Shown piece by piece: positions 8,711-17,038 of a DNA stretch of 64,000 bases. Source of the DNA: Taibaiella sp965229095 (GTDB lineage: Bacteria; Bacteroidota; Bacteroidia; Chitinophagales; Chitinophagaceae); NCBI GenBank assembly GCA_965229095.1, contig OZ245855.1, positions 4,402,001-4,466,000 on the forward strand. Direction: 5' to 3'. The translations under genes and the position numbers were made by a program. Each line of letters opens with the position of its first letter. Within the stretch, counting starts at the first letter, position 1. The notes under the pieces are model-generated. The model worked only from the letters and a program-made list of their open reading frames with translations, was not told the DNA's origin and ran no database searches.

Positions 8711-9717
8711 ATCAGCCCTTTGCCGGCCAGCACATATTCCAGTATTTTTTCCTGTGGGTTAAAAGGTTTCACGCCATCCAGCTTCAGGTAGCGGATACCT
8801 GCAGCAATAAACATTTCCCGTTCTTCGGGAGTGAAGACCTTGGCCAATGCTGCCTGCCCTGCTTCCAGGATACAGGCCTCCGGTATCAGTCCTACCACTT
8901 CGCAGCCCAGCAGCTCAAGGCCATAGCCTGCTGCCAACGACCGGCAGGTTTCCCATGCCTGCAAAGGGGAGGTAATACGGTAATCCAGGAGGTTCATCGA
9001 TACCTGTGCACAATCAAAATCTTCCATGTACCAGCCTATGGCCCGTAAAGCCGGAAGCAGGCCTTTGCTGCTGCTCCGCATTTGTCGGGCTATAGCCGCC
9101 GCTATTTGCGCATCTCGGGTATTGAGGGAGATGTTGAATGCCACCAGTATATCCCTCGCCCCAATGACTGCCGCACCCGAGCGGGCTACCTGTTCCCAAT
9201 CGCTTCCCGAAGGACCATAGTCCGGTTGCCATGCTTCCAATTGCATTTTGGCCTGCAACCCTTCGTATTGCCCTTTGCGGATATCGGGTAAAGCACGGCG
9301 GTAGGCCGCTTTTGCAGCATGCTCATACAAGTAAACAGGGACGTGCAGTTCATTGCCTATGCTCCGGGCTAATTGTTCTGCCAGGGCAACCGTTTCCGGC
9401 ATGGTAATACCCGCCAGCGGAACCAGGGGACATACATCAGTACTGCCTATCCTGGGATGGGCGCCATGCTGCAGGCGCATATCGATAAGCCGGGTAGCTG
9501 CTTCTATGGCCCGGAAAGCCGCTTCAATCACGGCCCCGGGGGCCCCGGCAAAGGTGAAAACGGTACGGTTGGCCGATGGGCTGGTATCGGTATGCAACAA
9601 TTGCTGACCTTGTACGGAACGGATCGCCGCTGCGATCTCCCCGATAATATACGGATCATTTCCCTCGCTGAAGTTGGGAACACATTCCAGCAAGGGTTGC
9701 TTGCTGCTTATAGGCAT
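8707..9717 (-). CDS. ftcD: Glutamate formimidoyltransferase
   Basis: Transfers the formimino group from N-formimidoyl-glutamate to tetrahydrofolate in histidine breakdown. About 336 residues. Only the formiminotransferase domain is present, with no cyclodeaminase domain. Family motifs are LLECVPNFSEG, DTSPSANRTVFTFAG and HGAHPRIGSTDVCPLVP. Late motifs are LNTRDAQIAAAIARQMR and QVSMNLLDY. Possible ATGs lie at 9729 and 9717; a promoter-like TATATTTG at 9736-9743 favours the inner one. A formimidoylglutamase-like gene that acts on the same compound lies 26 kb away at 35330. Confidence 0.93.
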   Translation of the reverse strand: MPISSKQPLLECVPNFSEGNDPYIIGEIAAAIRSVQGQQLLHTDTSPSANRTVFTFAGAPGAVIEAAFRAIEAATRLIDMRLQHGAHPRIGSTDVCPLVPLAGITMPETVALAEQLARSIGNELHVPVYLYEHAAKAAYRRALPDIRKGQYEGLQAKMQLEAWQPDYGPSGSDWEQVARSGAAVIGARDILVAFNISLNTRDAQIAAAIARQMRSSSKGLLPALRAIGWYMEDFDCAQVSMNLLDYRITSPLQAWETCRSLAAGYGLELLGCEVVGLIPEACILEAGQAALAKVFTPEEREMFIAAGIRYLKLDGVKPFNPQEKILEYVLAGKGLI

Positions 9718-9735
9718 TATGGGTAGCATAGGGAC

Positions 9736-9743
9736 CAAATATA
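9736..9743 (-). promoter_or_regulatory. -7 element before ftcD
   Basis: TATATTTG on the minus strand matches TAnnTTTG. The expected transcript start would be near 9729, which points to a very short leader ahead of the ATG at 9717. Confidence 0.4.
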
Positions 9744-9967
9744 CTGGTTAAATCCGGCTGTTCAGGTAGTTTTTGCAGCCCGATGTTCTCATCCAGATTA
9801 AAAGTGGGAATTGCTTTTGTCTACTTAAAATATTTAATGTGAAATTATGATTCATTTATTAAGTAAAAGATTAATATTGTGCTACCAATAATTGTTTCCT
9901 ATTAAAAGTAGTTTCGTTCGGATTGAGAATCGCTTCAAATTTTTTCTTCACTTAAACAAACACTTTT

Positions 9968-11245
9968 ATGGCAGCTAATCTTATCGACCTTGCCAAAGGT
10001 CTCTTTTCTGACAATGTTATTGCTACAGCAAGTACTTCGCTCAACGAATCCGAAGGAGGTATCAAAAAAGCTGTGGAGGCCCTGGTGCCCGGGCTGCTGG
10101 CAGGGCTCTTCTCTAAAGGTCAGGCTACCAATGGGGCGGCATTGCCCGGGTTGCTGGACCAGGTACGCGAACTGACGGGGAATAGTACGAATCTCAGCGA
10201 TGTGGTAGCAAGGACAATAAGTAATGTCCGCAATGTACAGGGCGATTCCTGGAGCGGCAATGGCAAAGCACTATTCCATAACCTTTTCGAAGGGCAAACC
10301 GGTAATGTGAGCCGGATGGTCTCGGATTACGCCGGTATCAAAGAGTCATCGGCGGAGGTGCTGCTCGGGGCTGCGACCCCTGCGGTGCTGGGACTTGTGG
10401 GTAACCAGGCTGCTGCCGGGCAACATCCCGGAGGGCAGGGGATATGGACTTATTTGTTGACCCAGAAAGATCACATACTGGCAGCGCTTCCTGCTGGCTT
10501 TGGCCTGGGGAGCCTGTTGGGTTTCGGTAGTATGGCTTCGGCGGCCATACCCAATAATACCTCTTACAGCGCTACGGCTGCTTACCCGGGAGCGAGCCGG
10601 AAAAAAAGCAGCGGCGGCTGGTTGTGGCTGTTGTTACTGGTCCTCATAGGCCTGGCCCTCTGGTATTTCCTGGGTCAGAAGGGGTGCAATAAAGAAACTA
10701 CGGTCCCGGTTACGGATACCACAAAAATAAACATGGATACCAATGTGGCGACCACCACCACCACTACTACGACAAGGGAGTCTGTTAAAGTACAATTACC
10801 CGACGGTACGGAGCTGGATGCCTATAAAGGGGGCATCGAAGACCTGCTGGTCACCTTCCTGAAGACAGATTATAAGGCGCTTGGCCCCGATTCGCTGAAA
10901 AACATCTGGTTCGATTTTGATAACCTCAATTTTGAAACCGGAAGCGCAAAAATAACAGCCGAAAGCCAGGCTCAGGTCAATAACCTTACTGCTATCCTGA
11001 AGGCATTTCCCAAGGCGAAGCTGAAAATAGGCGGCTATACAGACAAAACAGGCAATGAACCGGCTAATGTAAAACTTTCGGGTGAGCGGGCTGCTGCCGT
11101 AAAAGAGGCTTTAAAGGCCGCCGGGGTAGGGGCGCAGGTAGAAGGAGCCGAAGGTTACGGTTCCAGGTTTGCCCGGTTCCCCGCCGAAGCGCCCGAAGCC
11201 GAAAGGGTAAAGGACAGGCATGTATCGGTAAGCGTGCGTGGCTAA
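9968..11245 (+). CDS. DUF937-OmpA fusion, envelope protein
   Basis: A 425-residue protein. Residues 1-190 form a DUF937/YidB-like domain rich in Gly, Ala and Leu (LIDLAKGLFSDNV, EALVPGLLAGLFSK, VLLGAATPAVLGLVG). One membrane segment follows at about 215-236 (WLWLLLLVLIGLALWYFLG), then a Thr-rich linker, then a C-terminal OmpA domain with NFETGSAKI, IGGYTDKTGNE and LSGERAAAVKEAL. The layout predicts a cytoplasmic N-terminal domain anchored in the inner membrane and a periplasmic peptidoglycan-binding domain. It is monocistronic, with a terminator after it. The function is unknown. Confidence 0.85.
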   Translation: MAANLIDLAKGLFSDNVIATASTSLNESEGGIKKAVEALVPGLLAGLFSKGQATNGAALPGLLDQVRELTGNSTNLSDVVARTISNVRNVQGDSWSGNGKALFHNLFEGQTGNVSRMVSDYAGIKESSAEVLLGAATPAVLGLVGNQAAAGQHPGGQGIWTYLLTQKDHILAALPAGFGLGSLLGFGSMASAAIPNNTSYSATAAYPGASRKKSSGGWLWLLLLVLIGLALWYFLGQKGCNKETTVPVTDTTKINMDTNVATTTTTTTTRESVKVQLPDGTELDAYKGGIEDLLVTFLKTDYKALGPDSLKNIWFDFDNLNFETGSAKITAESQAQVNNLTAILKAFPKAKLKIGGYTDKTGNEPANVKLSGERAAAVKEALKAAGVGAQVEGAEGYGSRFARFPAEAPEAERVKDRHVSVSVRG

Positions 11246-11273
11246 ACGAACTTTTATCTTATTATTAATCCTT

Positions 11274-11308
11274 AGCCTTAATGGTTCCTTCCCGGAGCCA
11301 TTAAGGCT
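11274..11308 (+). terminator. Stem-loop after the DUF937-OmpA gene
   Basis: AGCCTTAATGGTTCC pairs with GGAGCCATTAAGGCT over 15 bp (one G-U) with a 5-nt loop, then ATTTTCG. It sits 29 nt past the stop. Confidence 0.75.
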
Positions 11309-11391
11309 ATTTTCGCCCTGTGAAGGGGGCTTAGTACTGTTAAATTAATAATTACTGCTATGTTAATTCTTAATTTACCATAATATAATCG

Positions 11392-11399
11392 TACCTTCG
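11392..11399 (+). promoter_or_regulatory. -7 element variant TACCTTCG before deaD
   Basis: Fits TAnnTTCG, the variant also seen at 44900 and 44771. It lies 33 nt ahead of the helicase ATG. Confidence 0.45.
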
Positions 11400-11431
11400 C
11401 GCCTTGTTTTAAAAAAGGACATTAGAGAAGT

Positions 11432-13177
11432 ATGACAACATTCCAAGATTTTGGATTGAAAGATGAGCTTGTGCAGGCTGTGCAGGCTTTAGGGTTTACA
11501 ACGCCGAGCCCCATTCAGCAACAAGCTATACCTTTATTGGTAGGAGAGACGACAGATATTATCGCTTTAGCACAAACCGGTACCGGTAAAACGGCCGCTT
11601 TCGGTTTGCCTTTGTTGCATAAAATAGATCCCAAAGAACATGGCGTTCAGGCATTGGTGTTAAGTCCAACGCGTGAGCTGTGCATGCAGATTCAGGAAGA
11701 ATTTGTAAAATACAGCAAATTTACCCGTGGCATCAATACGATGGCCGTATATGGGGGTACGCCCATAGGCTCACAAATCCGTGACCTGAAACGTAGCCAT
11801 ATCCAGGTAGTAGTAGCGACCCCCGGTCGCCTGATCGACCTGCTGGAACGTGGTGCTATCAACCTGGAAGAGGTAAAGATCCTGGTACTGGATGAAGCAG
11901 ATGAAATGCTGAACATGGGTTTCAGGGATGATATCGATTTCATCCTGAAAAACACACCGGTGCGGGAAAGCACCTGGTTGTTCTCTGCTACAATGAACAA
12001 CGATGTACGCCGTATTTCCAAGCGTTACATGAAAGATCCCAAGGAAGTAGCGGTTGCGAAAGAGAATGCCGGTAACGAGAATATCGATCACCAGTATTTT
12101 GTGACCAATGCCCACCAGCGTTTTGATGCATTGCGCCGTATCCTGGATTTTGTTCCCGATATATATGGTATCATTTTTACCCGTACCAAGCAGGATGCAC
12201 AGGATATCTGTGAGAAACTGATGCGTGAAGGCTATCATGTAAGTCCCTTGCACGGCGATATGGACCAGAAAATGCGTACCAAGGTAATGGAGCGCTTTAA
12301 GCGCCGCCAGTTCCAGGCCATTGTCGCTACGGATGTAGCCGCCCGTGGCATCGATGTGAACGATATTACCCACGTTATCAATTACGAACTGCCCGAAGAT
12401 CCCGAAGTATATACCCACCGTAGCGGCCGTACCGGTCGTGCAGGCAAATCCGGTATCTGTATGTCCCTCGTTACTTCCAGGGAAATAGGCCGTATCCGCC
12501 AGGTAGAGCGTTTGGCCAAGACACGCTTCCATAAAAGCGATATCCCTGATGGCGCCGAGGTAGTACGTAAGCGTTTGTTCCACTTCCTCGATAAGATCGA
12601 GCAGGCAGAGCCAGAGCATGGGTTCGGTGATATTTACAAGAAAAGTATTCATGAGAAGTTTGAAGCCATGGATAAGGATGAGTTGATCAATCGCCTGCTT
12701 TGGCTGCAATTGAAGGATACAATTAAGGATTACGAAAATGCACCGGACCTGAATGCCGGTTATGTAGACAAGCGCGCTGAGCGGGAAAGTGGCGGCGGTA
12801 GCCGTACCGGTTCCGTACGACTGTTTATCAATATCGGTACCAAAGATGGCGCCAATACAGATTCCCTGGTACATTTTGTAACAGAAATGACTGATCTGGA
12901 GCCTCGTATGGTGAGCCGTGTAACCGTGAGGGAGCTGAGCAGCTTCTTTAATGTACCGGCCGAAGCCGTGGAATTTATTTCTGAATCCCTGGCGCAACGT
13001 AAATTTAACAATAGGAAAGTGAGGGTGGAAGAAGCCGATAATAAGCCGGGTTTTGGCGGCGGCGGAAGCTATGGAAAGCCCAAGGATAGCTACCGTAAAG
13101 GTGGTTACGAGAAAAAAGATTACGGTTCCGAGCCCCAGAAATTTACCCGGGCCAGGAAACCGCAAAACAAATATTAA
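11432..13177 (+). CDS. deaD: DEAD-box ATP-dependent RNA helicase (DeaD/CsdA type)
   Basis: A 581-residue RNA helicase for ribosome assembly and mRNA remodelling. A Q motif is present (FTTPSPIQQQAI), then motif I AQTGTGKT (~47), PTRELCMQ, motif II DEAD (~153), SAT, and motif VI HRSGRTGRAG (~340). A DbpA-type RNA-binding domain follows (about 460-535, SVRLFINIGTKDG). The tail is rich in Gly, Lys, Tyr and Arg. The length and DbpA domain favour CsdA/DeaD over RhlE. The rlpA-like gene follows 65 nt later with its own promoter element. Confidence 0.94.
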   Translation: MTTFQDFGLKDELVQAVQALGFTTPSPIQQQAIPLLVGETTDIIALAQTGTGKTAAFGLPLLHKIDPKEHGVQALVLSPTRELCMQIQEEFVKYSKFTRGINTMAVYGGTPIGSQIRDLKRSHIQVVVATPGRLIDLLERGAINLEEVKILVLDEADEMLNMGFRDDIDFILKNTPVRESTWLFSATMNNDVRRISKRYMKDPKEVAVAKENAGNENIDHQYFVTNAHQRFDALRRILDFVPDIYGIIFTRTKQDAQDICEKLMREGYHVSPLHGDMDQKMRTKVMERFKRRQFQAIVATDVAARGIDVNDITHVINYELPEDPEVYTHRSGRTGRAGKSGICMSLVTSREIGRIRQVERLAKTRFHKSDIPDGAEVVRKRLFHFLDKIEQAEPEHGFGDIYKKSIHEKFEAMDKDELINRLLWLQLKDTIKDYENAPDLNAGYVDKRAERESGGGSRTGSVRLFINIGTKDGANTDSLVHFVTEMTDLEPRMVSRVTVRELSSFFNVPAEAVEFISESLAQRKFNNRKVRVEEADNKPGFGGGGSYGKPKDSYRKGGYEKKDYGSEPQKFTRARKPQNKY

Positions 13178-13210
13178 CATTTTTTGGGGTGGATTTTGCA
13201 CACATTGTAC

Positions 13211-13218
13211 TAAATTTG
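13211..13218 (+). promoter_or_regulatory. -7 element TAAATTTG before rlpA-like gene
   Basis: Matches TAnnTTTG. It lies 24 nt before the ATG at 13243 and downstream of the alternative ATG at 13189, so it supports the later start. Confidence 0.45.
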
Positions 13219-13242
13219 CCCCGTACCAAATGTTTATGTGTA

Positions 13243-13701
13243 ATGGGATTTGATTTTGTGCTTTGGTCTTGGCTTACATTTGCTTTGCCAATTCAGCAAC
13301 AGAAGTTGCCAGTGCAGCCTGTTGACAACAAAAAGGAAATAAAGATAGAACAGAAAACCGGCGTTGCCAGTTTCTACCACAACAAGTTTGAAGGCAGAAA
13401 AACAGCTACCGGCGAGGTTTTTGACAATGATAAATATACTGCTGCCAGTAATCACTTTAAGTTGGGTGCTTATGTAAAAGTAACCAACCAGTCAAATGGC
13501 AAGATTGTATATGTTAAAGTCAACGACCGTATGGGCCACCAGGGCAGAATGATCGACCTCGCAGAGGTTGCAGCCCAGGACCTGAGGTTTATCGGAAAAG
13601 GAACGACCAAAGTAAAGATAGAGCAGGTTTCCGCAGTAGAAGGCAAGAAGCAGATTCTGGCCCAGAAAGCGGTAGAAGAAGCTGCTCAAAACGAATTGTA
13701 G
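13243..13701 (+). CDS. RlpA-like double-psi beta-barrel protein
   Basis: About 152 residues. It has a short hydrophobic N terminus (MGFDFVLWSWLTFALP) that may act as a signal sequence. The RlpA-type barrel follows, with GVASFYHNKFEGRKTATGE, KLGAYVKVTN and VNDRMGHQGRMIDLAEVAA. The conserved Glu after the TATG turn and the Asp in the VNDR and MIDL segments are present. RlpA proteins cleave or bind denuded peptidoglycan strands. There is no SPOR domain, so septal targeting is not indicated. The tail is rich in Gln, Ala and Glu. Confidence 0.82.
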   Translation: MGFDFVLWSWLTFALPIQQQKLPVQPVDNKKEIKIEQKTGVASFYHNKFEGRKTATGEVFDNDKYTAASNHFKLGAYVKVTNQSNGKIVYVKVNDRMGHQGRMIDLAEVAAQDLRFIGKGTTKVKIEQVSAVEGKKQILAQKAVEEAAQNEL

Positions 13702-13712
13702 TCTTACGTAAT

Positions 13713-13762
13713 AAATTAAAAGAGATCGCTGTCCCCCTAAGGACGGCGATCTCTTTTAATTT
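13713..13762. terminator. Bidirectional terminator
   Basis: A 22-bp stem (AAAAGAGATCGCTGTCC and its complement, with one G-U) around a 6-nt loop, with A-rich left and T-rich right ends. It serves the rlpA-like gene and probably the convergent minus-strand peptide gene. Confidence 0.85.
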
Positions 13763-13854
13763 AGGTATACTTTAAATCCCTCGATAGCTGGCCCCTGGTC
13801 CTTTGGGCCGGGGATACTACTTTTTGTATAAGCTAATAATAGCAATCTGGTGTT

Positions 13855-14088
13855 TTACAAACAACAAGTGCCGCACTGAGGGTTAGATTGGTTTAAGGTA
13901 TGTGTTGCCGAAGGGCATGCCAGGGAGGGGGGGCAGGAACCACAAAACGTTTGCGGGCCATTTGTCTGACAGTTGACACAAGTACCCTCAAAGGTAGCAC
14001 CACCAACAATTTTTTCCATCGTCTCAAACCGGGTAATGGTTGTTTTGCTCAAAGACAATTTTTTTAAACTCATTTTGTTCTTTTTCAT
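13855..14088 (-). CDS. Orphan Cys-rich RiPP precursor with a double-glycine leader
   Basis: 77 residues from the ATG at 14088. The leader (residues 1-30) is basic with a KKLSLSKTTI block and ends MEKIVGG, matching the Bacteroidota GG-leader natural-product precursor style. The 47-residue core holds eight Cys and many Ser/Thr, with CVNC, CGSC, SLAC and CGTCCL at the end. Ser/Thr-x-x-Cys and similar spacings would allow lanthionine rings. No LanB, LanC or C39 peptidase-ABC gene lies in the window. A YdeI/OmdA-family gene is 100 nt upstream on the same strand. The call rests on leader style and Cys/Ser/Thr pattern only. Confidence 0.72.
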   Translation of the reverse strand: MKKNKMSLKKLSLSKTTITRFETMEKIVGGATFEGTCVNCQTNGPQTFCGSCPPSLACPSATHTLNQSNPQCGTCCL

Positions 14089-14121
14089 ATTTGTTTTTTT
14101 AGTGTATAGTAAAGTTAAACG

Positions 14122-14150
14122 GGTCGACTGCATTTTTTTTGCAGTCGACC
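14122..14150. repeat. 11-bp inverted repeat upstream of the peptide gene
   Basis: GGTCGACTGCA and TGCAGTCGACC are separated by seven T. It lies 34 nt before the peptide ATG and 38 nt after the YdeI-family stop. It could be an operator for the peptide gene or a terminator for the upstream gene; no T-tract follows it in the minus direction. Confidence 0.6.
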
Positions 14151-14188
14151 TGTGGGAACAGGAAATTAATCTGATCCTTATCCGTACT

Positions 14189-14773
14189 TTACCTGGGATG
14201 ATTGGCTTTTATACTCTCTGCGGCCAGCGTCACTGTTTGCTGTATCCTGCGTTCCCTGGTGTCCGGCCTTTTCGCGTTGGCGATCCACTCCAGGATTACC
14301 CGCCTGGAAGAAGGGGAGAAGGCCTCAAAATAGGCCTGGGCCCTTTTATTCTTATTCAGTAATTGCTGAAGGTCTGCCGGGATAACCTTGTTTTGGGCAT
14401 CGGTGAGTTTTTCCCAGGTACCTTTCTCCCGGGCCAGGTCTACCATTGCCTGCCCCGCAGGCGTCATCAGTCCTTCCTGTGTCATCCTGGCTACCCGTTC
14501 GCGGTTCACCGTGCTCCAGTTGCTTTTAGGGTTGCGGGGTGTGAAGGTGAGGTAAAAGCTGGTGGTGTCCCTCTTGACGGCCTTGCTGTCGATCCAGCCG
14601 AAACAGAGTGCCTGTTCCATGGCCTCGTCAATCCTGATACCTTGTATATTGCTCTTCTTATGGTGAATAATAAGCCATACCGACTTTTCCGTTGCGCTGT
14701 GTTTCTTCAGCCAATCCCGCCACTCCTTGCCGGAGCGGGCTTCAAAAACCGGCTTGCCGTCTTTAGTTTCCAT
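14189..14773 (-). CDS. YdeI/OmdA-family protein
   Basis: A 194-residue cytosolic protein. Family features are VWLIIHHKKS, the DEAMEQALCFGWIDS block with FTPRNPKSNWS, and the C-terminal domain (YFEAFSPSSRRVILEWI ... KRPDTRERRI). This family is annotated as bacteriocin-protection or OmpD-associated, but its molecular role is unclear. Its first 11 nt overlap the end of the VOC gene, so the two are translationally coupled. A Cys-rich peptide precursor follows on the same strand. Confidence 0.85.
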   Translation of the reverse strand: METKDGKPVFEARSGKEWRDWLKKHSATEKSVWLIIHHKKSNIQGIRIDEAMEQALCFGWIDSKAVKRDTTSFYLTFTPRNPKSNWSTVNRERVARMTQEGLMTPAGQAMVDLAREKGTWEKLTDAQNKVIPADLQQLLNKNKRAQAYFEAFSPSSRRVILEWIANAKRPDTRERRIQQTVTLAAESIKANHPR

Positions 14774-15170
14774 GTTGTGCTACGATTTCGAGGTAATGAC
14801 GATTGTACATAATGCCCAGCACATTGCCGAAGGGATCGGTTACCGAGGCCGTAACAAAGCCGGGGCCGCGTTCTTTAATACCTTCGTGCTCGCGGGCGCC
14901 CAGGGACAATAACCGGTCAAACATGCCCGGCAAATCGTCTACATGCCAATACATAATAGTGCCGGCGCCGGGAAACGGATGCGGCGCATATTTGCTGTCG
15001 ATAATGCCCAGCTCGTGCTGGTAATCGCCGATACGGAATTCGACATAACCCGGCCGCTCGAAGTAAGGAGCAACGCCCAGCAATTCGGTGTACCATTGTT
15101 TGGCTGCTTCGTGGTCGGCGGCAAAGTAATTTACGGTGGCAAATCCCCTTAACGTTTGTGGCTTAGTCAT
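14763..15170 (-). CDS. VOC (glyoxalase/bleomycin-resistance fold) protein
   Basis: 135 residues with paired beta-alpha-beta-beta-beta modules. The N-terminal half reads ATVNYFAADHEAAKQWYTELLG and the C-terminal half WHVDDLPGMFDRLLSLGA then VTDPFGNVLGIMYN. Metal-ligand positions are plausible (Glu/His), but the substrate cannot be read. It forms a two-gene unit with the YdeI-family gene. A palindrome (15198-15211) overlaps its promoter element. Confidence 0.82.
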   Translation of the reverse strand: MTKPQTLRGFATVNYFAADHEAAKQWYTELLGVAPYFERPGYVEFRIGDYQHELGIIDSKYAPHPFPGAGTIMYWHVDDLPGMFDRLLSLGAREHEGIKERGPGFVTASVTDPFGNVLGIMYNRHYLEIVAQHGN

Positions 15171-15197
15171 GTCTTTTGTTTTAGGCTGTAAAGAATG

Positions 15198-15242
15198 TTT
15201 GTTGCAACAAAAGTAAAAGGGGGTATTGACAGCCCTATGTCA
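15198..15242 (-). promoter_or_regulatory. Promoter with two palindromes before the VOC-YdeI pair
   Basis: The -7 element TACTTTTG lies at 15208-15215 on the minus strand. A perfect 14-bp palindrome TTTGTTGCAACAAA (15198-15211) overlaps it. A second repeat, TGACA-6-TGTCA, lies at 15227-15242 in the spacer region. This looks like a regulated promoter; the regulator is unknown. Confidence 0.5.
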
Positions 15243-15391
15243 GGGGTCTGAAAAATCTATTCCAGGGAGTAAAAAACTGCTCTGGAGTATGGGTATGACT
15301 ATCCATACTGCCTATGCTCGTTATACCGTTCGACAGTATTTTGTAAAAAAAAAGGGTAGGGGAGTGCGCTTTTAAAAGCAGCCCGGGACGG

Positions 15392-16060
15392 TTAAGGCTT
15401 CCTGCGTTCCGACTCGATGCGGCCGTCCTTCATCATCAACGTGCGGTCGGCCATGGCGGCCAATTGCTCGTTATGGGTTACGATCACAAAGGTCTGGTTG
15501 TACAGCGACCGTAATTCCAGGAAAAGCTCGTGTACAGCCTGGGCGTTGGCCGTATCCAGGTTGCCGGTGGGTTCGTCGGCAAAGATAACCGATGGCCGGT
15601 GTACGATAGCCCTGGCAATGGCTACTCTTTGTTGCTCACCGCCCGAAAGCTCGTTGGGCTTGTGGTCCATACGGTGTGCCAGCCCGACCGTTTTAAGCAT
15701 AGCTTTGGCAGCATTAGCAGCCTCTGTTTTATTTTTATCCCCGATCCATAAAGGCATGCATACATTTTCCAGTGCCGTGAATTCGGGGAGCAGGTGATGG
15801 AATTGGAACACAAAACCCATATGCTGGTTACGGAAAGCGGCCTGCTTTTTCCGCGACAACCGGAACAGCTCGCTATCCATCAGCTTCACCTGGCCAGTGT
15901 CGGGAAAGTCAAGGGCGCCCAACAGGTGCAGCAAGGTACTTTTGCCTGCTCCGGATGGCCCGGCTATAGCTACAAACTCCCCTTTGCCGATCTCTAAGGA
16001 TACATCGCTGAGTACAGTAAGCTGTCCGTATTTTTTGGAAAGATTATGGGCGCTAAGCAT
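15392..16060 (-). CDS. lolD: ABC transporter ATPase, LolD/MacB-type
   Basis: A 222-residue ATPase. The Walker A motif is GPSGAGKST (~34-42), followed by the Q-loop (GFVFQFHHLLPEFTALENV), the signature LSGGEQQR, the Walker B region VIFADEPTGNLD and the H-loop VTHNEQ. The sequence around the Q-loop and the length fit the LolCDE lipoprotein-release family. No membrane permease gene is adjacent, so the partner is encoded elsewhere. It lies 7 nt after the glycosyltransferase gene and is probably the last gene of the run. Confidence 0.88.
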   Translation of the reverse strand: MLSAHNLSKKYGQLTVLSDVSLEIGKGEFVAIAGPSGAGKSTLLHLLGALDFPDTGQVKLMDSELFRLSRKKQAAFRNQHMGFVFQFHHLLPEFTALENVCMPLWIGDKNKTEAANAAKAMLKTVGLAHRMDHKPNELSGGEQQRVAIARAIVHRPSVIFADEPTGNLDTANAQAVHELFLELRSLYNQTFVIVTHNEQLAAMADRTLMMKDGRIESERRKP

Positions 16061-16067
16061 GGGCGGT

Positions 16068-16967
16068 TTATTTACGGATCAGGATATAGTTTTGAAATTC
16101 AAACAGGCGCTTGCCTGTCCATTGGTTGAGCTGGAACATGATCCTGTCTTTAAAGCTCATGTTCGAACGGGAAGAATCATATTGGAAATCCCAGTCCTTG
16201 GCGGCAATAATGGCTTCCATATACCGGGGATGCGGCTTGTCGAACAGCTCAAGCCGGTCCACTTCGTTGAAGTCGAAAGGCTGTTCTTTGGCATGTTTTT
16301 CCACCCAAGCGTCATCGTGCCAGAAGCGGTTGAAATATTCCGCTTTCTTCTTCATTAAAGCAGGGTTGCGGGAATAGGAATAGTGATATACCGGCACTTC
16401 GCTGTTCCATACCTTCAGCTTGGTACCTTCCGCTTCGTTGGCATAATCTTGTTCCGAGGGATACTTACGAAAGCCCTGCGAGTCTTTATACGATTTTATC
16501 GTGCCCCTGTTTTTGAAGGCCCTGATCTCGAAAGGGTGTGTTTTCCGGGTATTGCGGATATGCCGGAAATCGCCCCAGAAATGATAAAAGGGAAACAGCA
16601 AGCCATCCACGGCTGCATCTTTATCGGCTTCCTGTATCATTTGTCGCAGCCTGGGATAATCCTGTTCGTGCAACACTTCATCTACCTGCAGGTGGATCGC
16701 CCAGTCGCCGGTAATATGCGCCAGGCCCAGGTTGGACTGCTGCGCAAATATTTTTCCGTTCTCGCGCAGCGCATCGTCCCATACCGTATCTATGATCCTG
16801 ATCTTCGGATCGTTCAATTGTACAATCGCTTCCCGCGTGCCGTCTTCCGAATCGCCTACGACCACGATCAGCTCGTCTACCAGGGGCAGGAGGGATTGTA
16901 TCGAAGGGATAAAAGGATAGCCGTATTTAAAGCCGTTACGAACGTAGGTAAAGCCGCTTATTTTCAT
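16068..16967 (-). CDS. Family 2 glycosyltransferase
   Basis: About 299 residues from the ATG at 16967 (MKISGFTYVRNG); an upstream ATG at 17042 overlaps the SCO1 end and adds an unlikely extension. It has a GT-A fold with VDELIVVVGDSEDGTRE near the N terminus and a donor-metal motif in the form HLQVDEVLHEQD, where a QVDE replaces the usual DxD. A basic C-terminal region and FKDRIMFQLNQW follow. The acceptor is unknown. It is co-oriented with SCO1 and lolD. Confidence 0.82.
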   Translation of the reverse strand: MKISGFTYVRNGFKYGYPFIPSIQSLLPLVDELIVVVGDSEDGTREAIVQLNDPKIRIIDTVWDDALRENGKIFAQQSNLGLAHITGDWAIHLQVDEVLHEQDYPRLRQMIQEADKDAAVDGLLFPFYHFWGDFRHIRNTRKTHPFEIRAFKNRGTIKSYKDSQGFRKYPSEQDYANEAEGTKLKVWNSEVPVYHYSYSRNPALMKKKAEYFNRFWHDDAWVEKHAKEQPFDFNEVDRLELFDKPHPRYMEAIIAAKDWDFQYDSSRSNMSFKDRIMFQLNQWTGKRLFEFQNYILIRK

Positions 16968-17038
16968 TGAAACGTAAAAAAGGGATTGCCAAAAGTACCA
17001 CATTAAAACGTAAAGCCGGGCATTGGCGCGCTCCCTGT

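Noticed and set aside
11771..13201. 476-codon frame on the minus strand opposite deaD
   Set aside because: It is antisense to a clear DEAD-box helicase, has no recognisable domain, and is a codon-bias shadow.
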